Shown: piece by piece, positions 1 to 6,263 of the stretch | Position numbering within the stretch: the stretch's first letter is position 1 | How the letters are laid out: each line of letters begins with the position of its first letter | Assembly: GCA_028291845.1 (NCBI GenBank) | Contig: JAQGNM010000488.1 | Coordinates: 1 to 16,881 of the forward strand | DNA: 16,881 nucleotides | Source of the DNA: Massilia sp. | GTDB lineage: Bacteria; Pseudomonadota; Gammaproteobacteria; Burkholderiales; Burkholderiaceae_D | Direction: 5' to 3' | Notes under the pieces: generated by a model | Told to the model about the DNA's origin: nothing | Seen by the model: only the letters and a program-made list of their open reading frames with translations | Databases searched by the model: none | Position numbers and translations under genes: made by a program

Positions 1-1
1 C

Positions 2-562
2 GCCGAGGACAACGACATCGACGAGATTCCCGTCCAGCTGGGCGGCGGCATCCGCGACCTCGACACCATCGAGCGCTATCTCGACAACGGCATCAGCTAC
101 ATCATCGTCGGCACCGCCGCGGTGAAAAATCCGGGCTTCCTGCACGATGCCTGCGGCGCCTTCCCCGGCCACATCATCGTCGGCCTCGACGCCAAGGACG
201 GCAAGGTCGCCACCGACGGCTGGAGCAAGATGAGCGGCCACGAAGTGATCGACCTGGCCAAGAAATTCGAAGCCTACGGCGTCGAATCGATCGTCTACAC
301 CGACATCGGCCGCGACGGCATGATGGGTGGCGTGAACATCGAAGCGACCGTCAAATTGGCGCAAGCGGTGAAAATTCCCGTGATCGCTTCGGGCGGCCTG
401 CACAACCTGGCCGACGTCGAAGCGCTGTGCGCGGTGCAGGATGAGGGTATCGAAGGGGTCATCTGCGGCCGCTCGATCTACGAAGGCACCATCGACCTGA
501 CCACGGCGCAAATCCGCGCCGACGAGTTGTCGGGCGACTCTTTCAAGGGCGGCGAGGCGTAA
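2..562 (+). CDS. hisA: HisA, phosphoribosylformimino-AICAR-P isomerase (5' end missing)
   Basis: This cytoplasmic enzyme isomerises ProFAR to PRFAR, an Amadori rearrangement that is the fourth step of histidine synthesis. The frame is open from base 2, so 186 C-terminal residues are present and about 60 residues, including the first catalytic Asp, lie outside the window. The visible parts match the family's (beta-alpha)8 barrel: a QLGGGIRD phosphate-binding loop, VGLDAKDGKV with the second catalytic Asp, YTDIGRDGM, and a second phosphate loop VIASGGLHN. A GTG at 122 is an internal Val, not the start, because conserved barrel sequence precedes it in frame. The stop is 21 nt before hisF, so the two genes are co-transcribed. 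The product is the substrate of the HisH/HisF synthase. Identification is very secure. Confidence 0.97.
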   Translation, partial: AEDNDIDEIPVQLGGGIRDLDTIERYLDNGISYIIVGTAAVKNPGFLHDACGAFPGHIIVGLDAKDGKVATDGWSKMSGHEVIDLAKKFEAYGVESIVYTDIGRDGMMGGVNIEATVKLAQAVKIPVIASGGLHNLADVEALCAVQDEGIEGVICGRSIYEGTIDLTTAQIRADELSGDSFKGGEA

Positions 563-583
563 GCCCGCGCGCCGGTACCCGAC

Positions 584-1345
584 ATGCTCGCCAAACGCAT
601 CATTCCCTGCCTCGACGTCACCGATGGCCGCGTCGTCAAGGGCGTTAATTTCACCGAGCTGCGCGACGCCGGCGACCCGGTGGAAATCGCCCGCCGCTAC
701 GACGGCCAGGGCGCCGACGAAATCACTTTTCTCGACATCACCGCCACCTCGGATGAGCGCGACCTGATTTTGCACATCATCGAAGCGGTCGCCTCAACCG
801 TCTTCATCCCCCTCACCGTAGGCGGCGGCGTGCGTAAAGTCGAAGACGTGCGCAGACTGCTCAACGCCGGAGCCGACAAGGTCAGCATGAACAGCTCGGC
901 CGTCAGCAACCCGCAACTGGTCTACGAGGCGTCGCAAAAGCACGGCTCGCAATGCATCGTCGTCGCCATCGACGCCAAGCAGGTCGCGCCCGGTAAATGG
1001 GAAGTGTTTACCCATGGCGGCCGCAAGGCCACTGGCCTGGACGCCATCGAATGGGCGCAGAACATGGAGAGACTGGGTGCCGGCGAGATTTTATTGACCA
1101 GCATGGACCGCGACGGCACCAAGTCCGGCTTTGATCTGGGCCTCACGCGCGGCGTGTCCGACGCGGTCGGCATCCCGGTGATCGCCTCGGGCGGTGTCGG
1201 CGGCCTGCAGGACCTGGCCGACGGTATCAAACTGGGGCGCGCCGATGCGGTCCTCGCCGCCAGCATTTTTCACTACGGCCAGCACACGGTCGAGGAAGCC
1301 AAGCGCTTCATGGCCGCGCAAGGCATCCCGATGCGCCTGGATTAA
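584..1345 (+). CDS. hisF: HisF, imidazole glycerol phosphate synthase cyclase subunit
   Basis: HisF is the cyclase half of IGP synthase. It uses ammonia channelled from the HisH glutaminase to convert PRFAR to imidazole glycerol phosphate and AICAR. The 253-residue length is normal. The two catalytic aspartates fall at the family positions: Asp11 in IPCLDVTDGRVVKG and Asp130 in VVAIDAKQ. Phosphate-binding loops are seen as LTVGGGVR (residues 77-84) and VIASGGVGG. The ATG at 584 gives the standard MLAKRIIPCLD N-terminus; no strong Shine-Dalgarno is seen, which fits coupling to the hisA stop 21 nt upstream. hisI starts one base after the hisF stop. hisH is not in the window and presumably lies upstream. 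Confidence 0.98.
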   Translation: MLAKRIIPCLDVTDGRVVKGVNFTELRDAGDPVEIARRYDGQGADEITFLDITATSDERDLILHIIEAVASTVFIPLTVGGGVRKVEDVRRLLNAGADKVSMNSSAVSNPQLVYEASQKHGSQCIVVAIDAKQVAPGKWEVFTHGGRKATGLDAIEWAQNMERLGAGEILLTSMDRDGTKSGFDLGLTRGVSDAVGIPVIASGGVGGLQDLADGIKLGRADAVLAASIFHYGQHTVEEAKRFMAAQGIPMRLD

Positions 1346-1346
1346 C

Positions 1347-1802
1347 ATGACTGCACCACTGATTCCCCCCACCACCCACGCCACCAATGCAAAATGGCTG
1401 AAAAAAGTCGCCTGGGACGAGCACGGCCTGGTGCCGGTCATCGCCCAGGAAGCGGCCACCGGCGATGTCTTGATGTTCGCCTGGATGAACCGCGAAGCCT
1501 TGTCGAAAACCGTCGAACTGGGCGAAGCGGTGTACTGGTCGCGCTCGCGTAAAAAACTCTGGCACAAGGGAGAAGAGTCCGGCCACACGCAAAAGGTGCT
1601 GGAAATCCGCCTCGACTGCGACGAGGACGTGATTCTCCTTAAAATCGAGCAGACCGGCGGTATCGCCTGCCACACCGGGCGCCACTCCTGCTTCTTTCAG
1701 AAATTCGAGGGCGACGCCACGGTCGGCGACTGGCACAGCGTCGAGCCGGTGCTGGTCGACCCGGGCACCATCTATAAAAATCCGAAAAAGAAAAAACCAT
1801 GA
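1347..1802 (+). CDS. hisI: HisI, phosphoribosyl-AMP cyclohydrolase
   Basis: HisI opens the purine ring of PR-AMP to give ProFAR, the third step of histidine synthesis, in the cytoplasm as a zinc- and magnesium-dependent dimer. The 151-residue product carries the family signatures: LMFAWMNREAL, YWSRSRKKLWHKGEESGH, the metal-binding RLDCDED, and GGIACHTGRHSCFF, which supplies the other two zinc-ligand cysteines. The start at 1347 is chosen because it sits one base after the hisF stop; the same frame is open to 1194 but that part lies within hisF. The C-terminus is lysine-rich (KNPKKKKP). Its TGA overlaps the hisE ATG (ATGA at 1799-1802). HisI and HisE are separate proteins here, unlike the fused HisIE of enterics. 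Confidence 0.97.
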   Translation: MTAPLIPPTTHATNAKWLKKVAWDEHGLVPVIAQEAATGDVLMFAWMNREALSKTVELGEAVYWSRSRKKLWHKGEESGHTQKVLEIRLDCDEDVILLKIEQTGGIACHTGRHSCFFQKFEGDATVGDWHSVEPVLVDPGTIYKNPKKKKP

Positions 1803-2140
1803 GCGTTACCCTGCAGCGCGTCGCCGAGGTCATCGAATCGCGCAGAATTGAAAATGGCGGCGACCCGGCCACCTCGTATGTGTCGAAACTGTTCGCCAAG
1901 GGCGACGACGCCATCTTGAAAAAAATCGGTGAAGAAGCGACCGAGACGGTGATGGCGGCCAAGGACGTGCGCGCCGGCGCCGATGCTTCGAAACTGGTCT
2001 ACGAGGTTGCCGACCTGTGGTTTCACTCGATGGTGTTGCTGGCCCAGTTCAATTTGTCGCCGCAACAGGTGCTCGACGAACTGGCGCGCAGGGAAGGTGT
2101 TTCAGGAATCGCCGAAAAACTTTCTCGTCCCAAGGACTAA
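1799..2140 (+). CDS. hisE: HisE, phosphoribosyl-ATP pyrophosphatase
   Basis: HisE hydrolyses PR-ATP to PR-AMP and pyrophosphate, the second step of histidine synthesis, immediately before HisI. The 113-residue all-helical protein has the MazG/HisE-type acidic metal-binding pattern: KIGEEATETVMAAKD and, one helix later, YEVADLWFHSMVLL. The start overlaps the hisI stop by 4 nt. The DNA ahead of the ATG is an A-rich run (gaaaaagaaaaaacc) with no Shine-Dalgarno, so translation probably relies on re-initiation after hisI. It is the last his gene; the HIT gene follows 17 nt after its stop. Length and motifs are normal for the family. Confidence 0.96.
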   Translation: MSVTLQRVAEVIESRRIENGGDPATSYVSKLFAKGDDAILKKIGEEATETVMAAKDVRAGADASKLVYEVADLWFHSMVLLAQFNLSPQQVLDELARREGVSGIAEKLSRPKD

Positions 2141-2157
2141 CAATTTCAGGAGCCACC

Positions 2158-2526
2158 GTGGATAACTGCCTGTTCTGCAAAATCGCATCCAAGAAAATTC
2201 CCGCATCGGTCGTCTACGAAGATGAGGAAATGCTGGCATTCAAGGACATCAACCCGGCTGCCCCGGTGCACCTGCTGGTGATCCCGAAAGTGCACGTGGC
2301 AACCTTGTCCGATACCACCGCCGAGCACACGGCGATGCTGGGCCGCCTGCTGGCGCTGGCGCCGAAGTTGGCGGAAGAACATGGTTGCGCGGTGGTGCAT
2401 GGCCCGGACGGTCCGCAAGGCGGCTACAAAACCTTGATCAACAGCGGCCCCAACGGCGGGCAAGAGGTGTATCACCTGCACCTGCACGTGATCGGCGGGC
2501 CGAAACCGTGGTCCGGACAGAGGTAG
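2158..2526 (+). CDS. hinT: HIT-family purine nucleoside phosphoramidase (HinT-like)
   Basis: This is a histidine-triad protein of the HinT/PKCI branch, known to hydrolyse AMP-lysine and other adenosine phosphoramidates in the cytoplasm. The 122-residue product shows the N-terminal CLFCKIASKKIPA segment with a CxxC pair, then FKDINPAAPVHLLVIPK, and the C-terminal triad YHLHLHVIGG whose His residues form the nucleotide-binding active site. I chose the GTG at 2158: it is preceded by AGGAG at 2148-2152 with a 5-nt spacer and gives the usual start one residue before DNCLFC. The longer in-frame start at 2017 lies inside hisE. The gene follows hisE by 17 nt, so it is probably transcribed with the his operon. 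A HIT gene between his and tat genes is common in betaproteobacteria as far as I recall. Confidence 0.93.
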   Translation: MDNCLFCKIASKKIPASVVYEDEEMLAFKDINPAAPVHLLVIPKVHVATLSDTTAEHTAMLGRLLALAPKLAEEHGCAVVHGPDGPQGGYKTLINSGPNGGQEVYHLHLHVIGGPKPWSGQR

Positions 2527-2535
2527 CAGGGCAGA

Positions 2536-2568
2536 TTGGCTGTGAATCGCCTGCGTATCGCGTATACT
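2536..2568 (+). promoter_or_regulatory. Possible promoter ahead of tatA
   Basis: The 106-nt gap between the HIT gene and tatA holds a good -10-like hexamer TATACT at 2563-2568. The best -35-like element, TTGGCT at 2536-2541, is 21 nt away, which is too far for an ideal sigma-70 promoter, and closer hexamers are poor. Three copies of GCGTAT (2553, 2560, 2586) and two of TTCCACG (2580, 2592) lie in and just after it. A separate tat promoter is plausible from the gap size but weakly supported. Confidence 0.3.
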
Positions 2569-2632
2569 ACCGCTGTAAATTCCACGCGTATTTCCACGAA
2601 TTCAAGGCGTTCGCGCCAGCAAGGAGAACAAC

Positions 2633-2854
2633 ATGGGTTCAATGAGTATCTGGCACTGGGTGATCGTGCTGCTGGTTGTGGTTTTGCTGTTCGGCACCAA
2701 AAAGCTCGGTAACATGGGTTCCGACGTCGGCAAGGCCGTCAAAGGTTTCAAGGACGGCGTCAAGGGTGAAGAAGACAAAGCCATCCCACCAACCCAGGTG
2801 GTTGCCGACAAGTCGACCATCGACGTGGATGCAAAGGAAAAGTCGAAGTTCTGA
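2633..2854 (+). CDS. tatA: TatA, twin-arginine translocase pore-forming subunit
   Basis: TatA oligomerises in the inner membrane to let folded, twin-arginine-signal proteins pass through. The 73-residue protein has a short N-terminal membrane helix (about residues 5-20), the FGTKKL hinge with Phe20-Gly21, and an amphipathic helix (GSDVGKAVKGFKDGVK) with Phe39 at the position known from E. coli. Residue 8 is His where E. coli has Gln; a polar residue there is typical. The acidic and lysine-rich tail is variable in the family. The ATG at 2633 has a strong Shine-Dalgarno AAGGAG at 2621-2626. It opens the tatABC operon; tatB starts 43 nt after its stop. Confidence 0.96.
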   Translation: MGSMSIWHWVIVLLVVVLLFGTKKLGNMGSDVGKAVKGFKDGVKGEEDKAIPPTQVVADKSTIDVDAKEKSKF

Positions 2855-2861
2855 CGCGTTT

Positions 2862-2892
2862 GCCTGCACCGTGCAGGCCGTCTGAACCGGCC
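2862..2892 (+). promoter_or_regulatory. Intercistronic hairpins between tatA and tatB
   Basis: GCCTGCAC (2862-2869) and GTGCAGGC (2871-2878) are perfect complements, which would fold as a 7-bp stem with a 3-nt loop. An overlapping alternative pairs GGCCG (2876-2880) with CGGCC (2888-2892), ending 5 nt before the tatB ATG. No T-run follows, so it is not a standard intrinsic terminator. It could affect mRNA stability or tatB translation; that role is inference. Confidence 0.5.
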
Positions 2893-2897
2893 CTTCC

Positions 2898-3398
2898 ATG
2901 ATCGATCTCGGTCTTTCCAAAATCGCCATCATCGGCGTCGTCGCGCTGATCGTCATCGGTCCCGAAAAGCTGCCCAAGGTGGCGCGGATGGCCGGGACCC
3001 TGTACGGCCGTGCGCAACGCTACTTGCACGACATCAAATCCGAAGTCAGCCGAGAGATCGAGCTCGACGAATTGCGCAATCTGCGCAAGGAAGTGGCCGA
3101 GACAGCCGAGTCGATCCGTTCCGAAGTGAGCAACACCATTCACTCTTCGGTCGACGACGTCGAGGCGGCCTGGCGCGGCCATCCGGCCACGTTCGGCAAT
3201 CCGACCGCCAGCGTCACCGATCTCGAGCGCAAGGCGCGCGATTTCCGGCGCAAGAAACTGACCCGCAACTCCGCCATCCCGGGCTGGTACAAGCAACGCC
3301 ACGGCGGCAAGATGCACCTGATGTCGGGCGCCGCGCGCGTCAAAAAATACCGTCCGCGCGCGTCCACCGGCACCACCAACTCCTCCAGTTTCTTTTAA
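2898..3398 (+). CDS. tatB: TatB, twin-arginine translocase receptor subunit
   Basis: TatB pairs with TatC to form the receptor complex for twin-arginine signal peptides at the inner membrane. The 166-residue product has the N-terminal membrane helix (about residues 5-20), the Gly21-Pro22 hinge (IGPEKLPKVAR), and a long amphipathic, coiled-coil-like region to about residue 90 (EVSREIELDELRNLRKEV). The C-terminal part is basic. Residue 8 is Lys where E. coli TatB has Glu, which I believe is usual for betaproteobacteria. The ATG at 2898 has no evident Shine-Dalgarno; the bases before it (ccggcccttcc) can join a hairpin. The tatC start codon directly abuts the stop codon with no gap. Confidence 0.95.
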   Translation: MIDLGLSKIAIIGVVALIVIGPEKLPKVARMAGTLYGRAQRYLHDIKSEVSREIELDELRNLRKEVAETAESIRSEVSNTIHSSVDDVEAAWRGHPATFGNPTASVTDLERKARDFRRKKLTRNSAIPGWYKQRHGGKMHLMSGAARVKKYRPRASTGTTNSSSFF

Positions 3399-4160
3399 AT
3401 GAACGATCAAGCCCAGGGCGAAGAAACTTTCATTTCCCACCTGTTCGAACTGCGCGACCGGCTCATCAAGGCCACCATCGGCGTTGCGATCATCTGCGCC
3501 TGCCTGTTCTTCTGGCCGGGCCCTGCCGCCATCTACGACTTTATCGCCCACCCGATGATCGCCTCGCTGCCGGTCGGCTCGAAAATGATCGCCACCGGCG
3601 TCATCGCGCCCTTCCTGGTGCCGATGAAAGTAACCTTATTGGTCGCCTTTATCATCTCGCTGCCATGGGTGTTTTACCAGCTGTGGGCGTTCGTCGCGCC
3701 CGGCCTGTACGCGCATGAAAAAAAGCTGGTATTGCCGCTGGTCGTGTCTTCCTCCTTTTTGTTCGTCGCCGGCGTGGCGTTCTGCTATTTCTTTGTGTTC
3801 GGCCGGGTGTTCAGCTTTATCAGCAACTTCGCGCCCAATTCGATCGCGGTCATGCCGGACATCGAAAATTACCTCGATTTCGTCATGTCGATGTGCCTGG
3901 CGTTCGGCGCCACCTTCGAAGTGCCGGTGGTGGTGGTGATCCTAGTGCGGATGGGGATCGTCAGCGTCGAAAAGCTCAAGGAAATCCGCCCCTACGCGGT
4001 GGTCGGCGCCTTTGTGATCGCCGCCGTGGTGACGCCGCCCGATGTGGTCAGTCAATTATCTCTGGCCATTCCGATGTGCCTGCTGTTCGAGCTGGGCCTG
4101 CTGGCCGCGCCGGTGTTTGCGCGCGCCACCAAGGTGCCGGAAGAGGCTGCGGAGAGCTGA
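3399..4160 (+). CDS. tatC: TatC, twin-arginine translocase core subunit
   Basis: TatC is the six-helix membrane protein that recognises the twin-arginine motif and nucleates TatA assembly. The 253-residue product carries the family hallmarks: ETFISHLFELRDRL at residues 9-22 in the cytoplasmic N-tail, the first periplasmic loop ending LPVGSKMIATGV, WAFVAPGLYAHE with Phe98 and Glu107 aligning with E. coli Phe94 and Glu103 (signal-peptide contacts), and VVTPPDVVSQ near the fifth and sixth helices. Six hydrophobic segments are visible. The start abuts the tatB TAA and there is no clear Shine-Dalgarno, so it is probably coupled. The stop codon lies inside a perfect hairpin, and the convergent phaZ-like gene ends only 22 nt away. 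Confidence 0.97.
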   Translation: MNDQAQGEETFISHLFELRDRLIKATIGVAIICACLFFWPGPAAIYDFIAHPMIASLPVGSKMIATGVIAPFLVPMKVTLLVAFIISLPWVFYQLWAFVAPGLYAHEKKLVLPLVVSSSFLFVAGVAFCYFFVFGRVFSFISNFAPNSIAVMPDIENYLDFVMSMCLAFGATFEVPVVVVILVRMGIVSVEKLKEIRPYAVVGAFVIAAVVTPPDVVSQLSLAIPMCLLFELGLLAAPVFARATKVPEEAAES

Positions 4161-4184
4161 CTCTCCGCAGCGATGCTGCGTTTT
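4147..4184 (+). terminator. Terminator region after tatC with two competing hairpins
   Basis: A perfect 10-bp stem (CTGCGGAGAG at 4147-4156, CTCTCCGCAG at 4161-4170, loop CTGA) overlaps the tatC stop codon. A second stem, CGCAGC (4166-4171) with GCTGCG (4175-4180) and loop GAT, is followed directly by TTTT (4181-4184) and looks like a short intrinsic terminator for the tat operon. The two stems share bases 4166-4170 and so cannot form fully together. On the other strand no T-run follows, so it would serve phaZ poorly. Confidence 0.6.
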
Positions 4185-5919
4185 ACGGACAGTTTCCGAT
4201 CACATAATACCCAGCCGACGTCTGCGCCAGGGTCGCCGTATAAAACGTGTTATCGAGCCCCATGTTCTGGTTCGAGCCGTTCGCCAGCGCATAACCGCCG
4301 CTGTCGTGCGCCCGTCCTGCCTGCACGTGCGCATAGTTGCTCGCATTGGTCGCCGTGCAGGTAAAACCGTTCGACGTCGTGCCCGTCACCACGCCCGACA
4401 AGGCGCTTTCTCCATTCGCGCCCACCGACGACACCTGGAAGTTATACGCCGTGCTGGCGGCCAGGCCGCTGGCCGTGTACGAGGTCGGCGTGATGGGCGA
4501 CGCGGTGATCTTGCTGCCGTTGCGGTAGACGTTGTAGCCGGTCGCATTGGCCGCGGCCGACCACGACAGGGCGATGCTGCTGGCGGTGACGGCGCCGACG
4601 GTGAGGTTGGATGGCGGCTGGATGGCCGGTGCGGTGCCGACCAGGAACTGGGCGATGTTGCAGTTTGACGAAGTCTGGCCGGTGCCGCTGTCAGTTGCCG
4701 TGACCGTGCCCGTGTAATACCCGTTGGCCACCGCGTAGGCCTTGCTGAAGCTGGAACCGGCGCCGGCGGCGGCATCGTTCACCGCGGTCGGTCCGTTCAA
4801 CACCACTTTATAACTGGAGATGGTGCCGGCCGTATCGGTGCCGCTGCCGGAGACCGTCACCGTGGTGCCGGACACGCTGGCGCTGCACGCCGTCACCGTG
4901 GGTGCGGCCACGCTGGCCACCCGCAGGTTGTTTTTAAACCAGAAATCCATGATGAACGATGGGTAATTCACATGGGTGGCGTCGACATAATTGGTATTCT
5001 GGCCGCCCGATCCGGCCGGCCAGGCATGCGCCATGCCGGTAATCGTCATCTCCGAGGTGCGAACTTTACCGTTGGCATCCTTGTAGCGGATGTCGCTGCC
5101 ACCGGTCGGCACGGCGACCGCCGCTTGCTGGGTAAAGGCGCCGCCGTAAGCGATGCGCATGGCGGCCGCGTCCATCGGACCGTAGGCCTGGGCCACCGTG
5201 TAGTCGGTGGTGCCCCACACCACGCCGGCGATTTGGGTGGAAAATTTCGACAGGTTGCTGCCGGCCAGTGCCTTGCAATTGTTGCCGGCGGTGGTGGCGG
5301 TGTAGCCGGACGGCACGAAGCCGATTTGCGCCGTGGTGGTGCCCGGCGGCGGCCCGGCGTTGATGCCGACCCCGGCAAAAATGTCGGGCGCCATGCAGCC
5401 TAGCGCCATGGTCTCGCCGCCGCCCGAGGACAGCCCGGCGACGTACACCTGATTCGGGTCGATCGCATACTTCGGATCGCTGATAAAACGGTTGATCAGT
5501 TTGATCAGCACTGCATCGTGGCCGGAGGTGCGGTTGTGGTTGGTGCTGGCGTAATCCCAGCAGTGGTTCGAATAGACGTTGCCGGTGGCGTTCGGCGCCA
5601 GCACCACGGCGCCGTACTGGTCGGCCGTGGCTTTCCAGTTGAAACCGCCGCCGGTGTCGATGACGTCGGCGGTCGCCGTTTGCGTGCATCCGTGCAGGGC
5701 CAGCACCAGCGCCCGCTTGCCGGCCAGGATAGGCTGCGTGGTGGGCCAATAAAAATAGCCGGTCAGGCTGCCGCCGTTGACGGTGTCGGCGTCCCAGGTT
5801 TGCTGGGCGCTCCAGGCGCCGGTGCCGGCTTGCACCTGGGCCTGCGCGGGAGAAAGGGTCGATAGCAGCAGCAACGAGGCGGCAAGGGGCCTGCACAACT
5901 TCGGCGTTGAAAAGTTCAT
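4183..5919 (-). CDS. phaZ: Secreted modular PHB depolymerase (PhaZ type)
   Basis: It probably hydrolyses extracellular polyhydroxybutyrate or related esters. The 578 residues show a signal peptide (1-27, ending AQA), then a serine-hydrolase domain with the oxyanion His in HGC (76-78), lipase box GLSSG with Ser164, likely Asp239 in GTTDYTV and His298 in GMAHAWP. That order is the type 1 catalytic arrangement. An Ig-like module (about 339-428), a fibronectin type III module (about 434-515) and a 60-residue C-terminal domain (519-578) follow. The last has two Cys, GRAHDSGG and GSNQNMG, resembling the substrate-binding domain of known depolymerases. The start at 5919 is preferred because it has GGAG at 5928-5931 with an 8-nt spacer and begins the signal peptide; the frame stays open to 6015. 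It faces tatC and stands alone. Exact substrate is not proven. Confidence 0.87.
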   Translation of the reverse strand: MNFSTPKLCRPLAASLLLLSTLSPAQAQVQAGTGAWSAQQTWDADTVNGGSLTGYFYWPTTQPILAGKRALVLALHGCTQTATADVIDTGGGFNWKATADQYGAVVLAPNATGNVYSNHCWDYASTNHNRTSGHDAVLIKLINRFISDPKYAIDPNQVYVAGLSSGGGETMALGCMAPDIFAGVGINAGPPPGTTTAQIGFVPSGYTATTAGNNCKALAGSNLSKFSTQIAGVVWGTTDYTVAQAYGPMDAAAMRIAYGGAFTQQAAVAVPTGGSDIRYKDANGKVRTSEMTITGMAHAWPAGSGGQNTNYVDATHVNYPSFIMDFWFKNNLRVASVAAPTVTACSASVSGTTVTVSGSGTDTAGTISSYKVVLNGPTAVNDAAAGAGSSFSKAYAVANGYYTGTVTATDSGTGQTSSNCNIAQFLVGTAPAIQPPSNLTVGAVTASSIALSWSAAANATGYNVYRNGSKITASPITPTSYTASGLAASTAYNFQVSSVGANGESALSGVVTGTTSNGFTCTATNASNYAHVQAGRAHDSGGYALANGSNQNMGLDNTFYTATLAQTSAGYYVIGNCP

Positions 5920-6214
5920 GACGGTGTCTCCGTAGTAGTTATAAGGCAGCGCCGATGGCTTTTTGCTCTGGAGCGCTGCGAGGGTATTGCATCGGTCAAT
6001 GACCGGGTGATGCAATCGAACCGGCGGAACCGGAGCGTGCGTCCGACAGAATGCCGGACCGGCGGGGCCGCGAAAAACTTAATCTTCACGAAAAGTAACG
6101 GTTTGATTCTAGTTCACGCACCGCCGATATTCGAGGTGCGCACAGGCACGCCCGCTGTGCAGCAATGCACAGATTTGATTGTCAACAATAGCCCTTCGAC
6201 AAGAAAACCAGCGT
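5920..6214. other. Upstream region of phaZ, no gene seen
   Basis: This stretch, with the terminator to its right, makes up the only gene-free interval above 300 nt. It carries three perfect dyads: 5946-5952 with 5973-5979 (GCAGCGC/GCGCTGC), 5986-5993 with 6009-6016 (ATTGCATC/GATGCAAT, with GGTC/GACC nested inside), and 6155-6161 with 6166-6172 (CTGTGCA/TGCACAG). On the minus strand TATAAC (5938-5943) is a -10-like hexamer but without a good -35, and it would leave a very short leader. The plus-strand frame at 6007-6216 has no recognisable content and no ribosome site. Confidence 0.5.
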
Positions 6215-6240
6215 AAAAAAGCCAGGTCGAAACCTGGCTT
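6215..6240 (-). terminator. Intrinsic terminator of the MFS gene
   Basis: Read on the minus strand, a perfect 9-bp stem (6240-6232 with 6227-6219, arms AAGCCAGGT/ACCTGGCTT) with a 4-nt loop runs straight into TTTTTT (6220-6215). It lies 24 nt beyond the stop codon of the MFS transporter. Confidence 0.88.
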
Positions 6241-6263
6241 GAGGCGGGTGAGTGCCCTTGGAA

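Noticed and set aside
1919..1925. Run of seven A in hisE as a programmed frameshift site
   Set aside because: The reading frame continues normally through conserved HisE sequence, and the codon phase does not give the canonical slippery heptamer.
5920..6015. Upstream start for the PHB depolymerase, adding 32 residues
   Set aside because: It would bury the signal peptide, and the inner ATG has a good Shine-Dalgarno at the right distance.
6007..6216. A 69-codon plus-strand frame in the phaZ-MFS gap
   Set aside because: There is no Shine-Dalgarno, no domain or membrane segment, and it runs into the A-run of a terminator.
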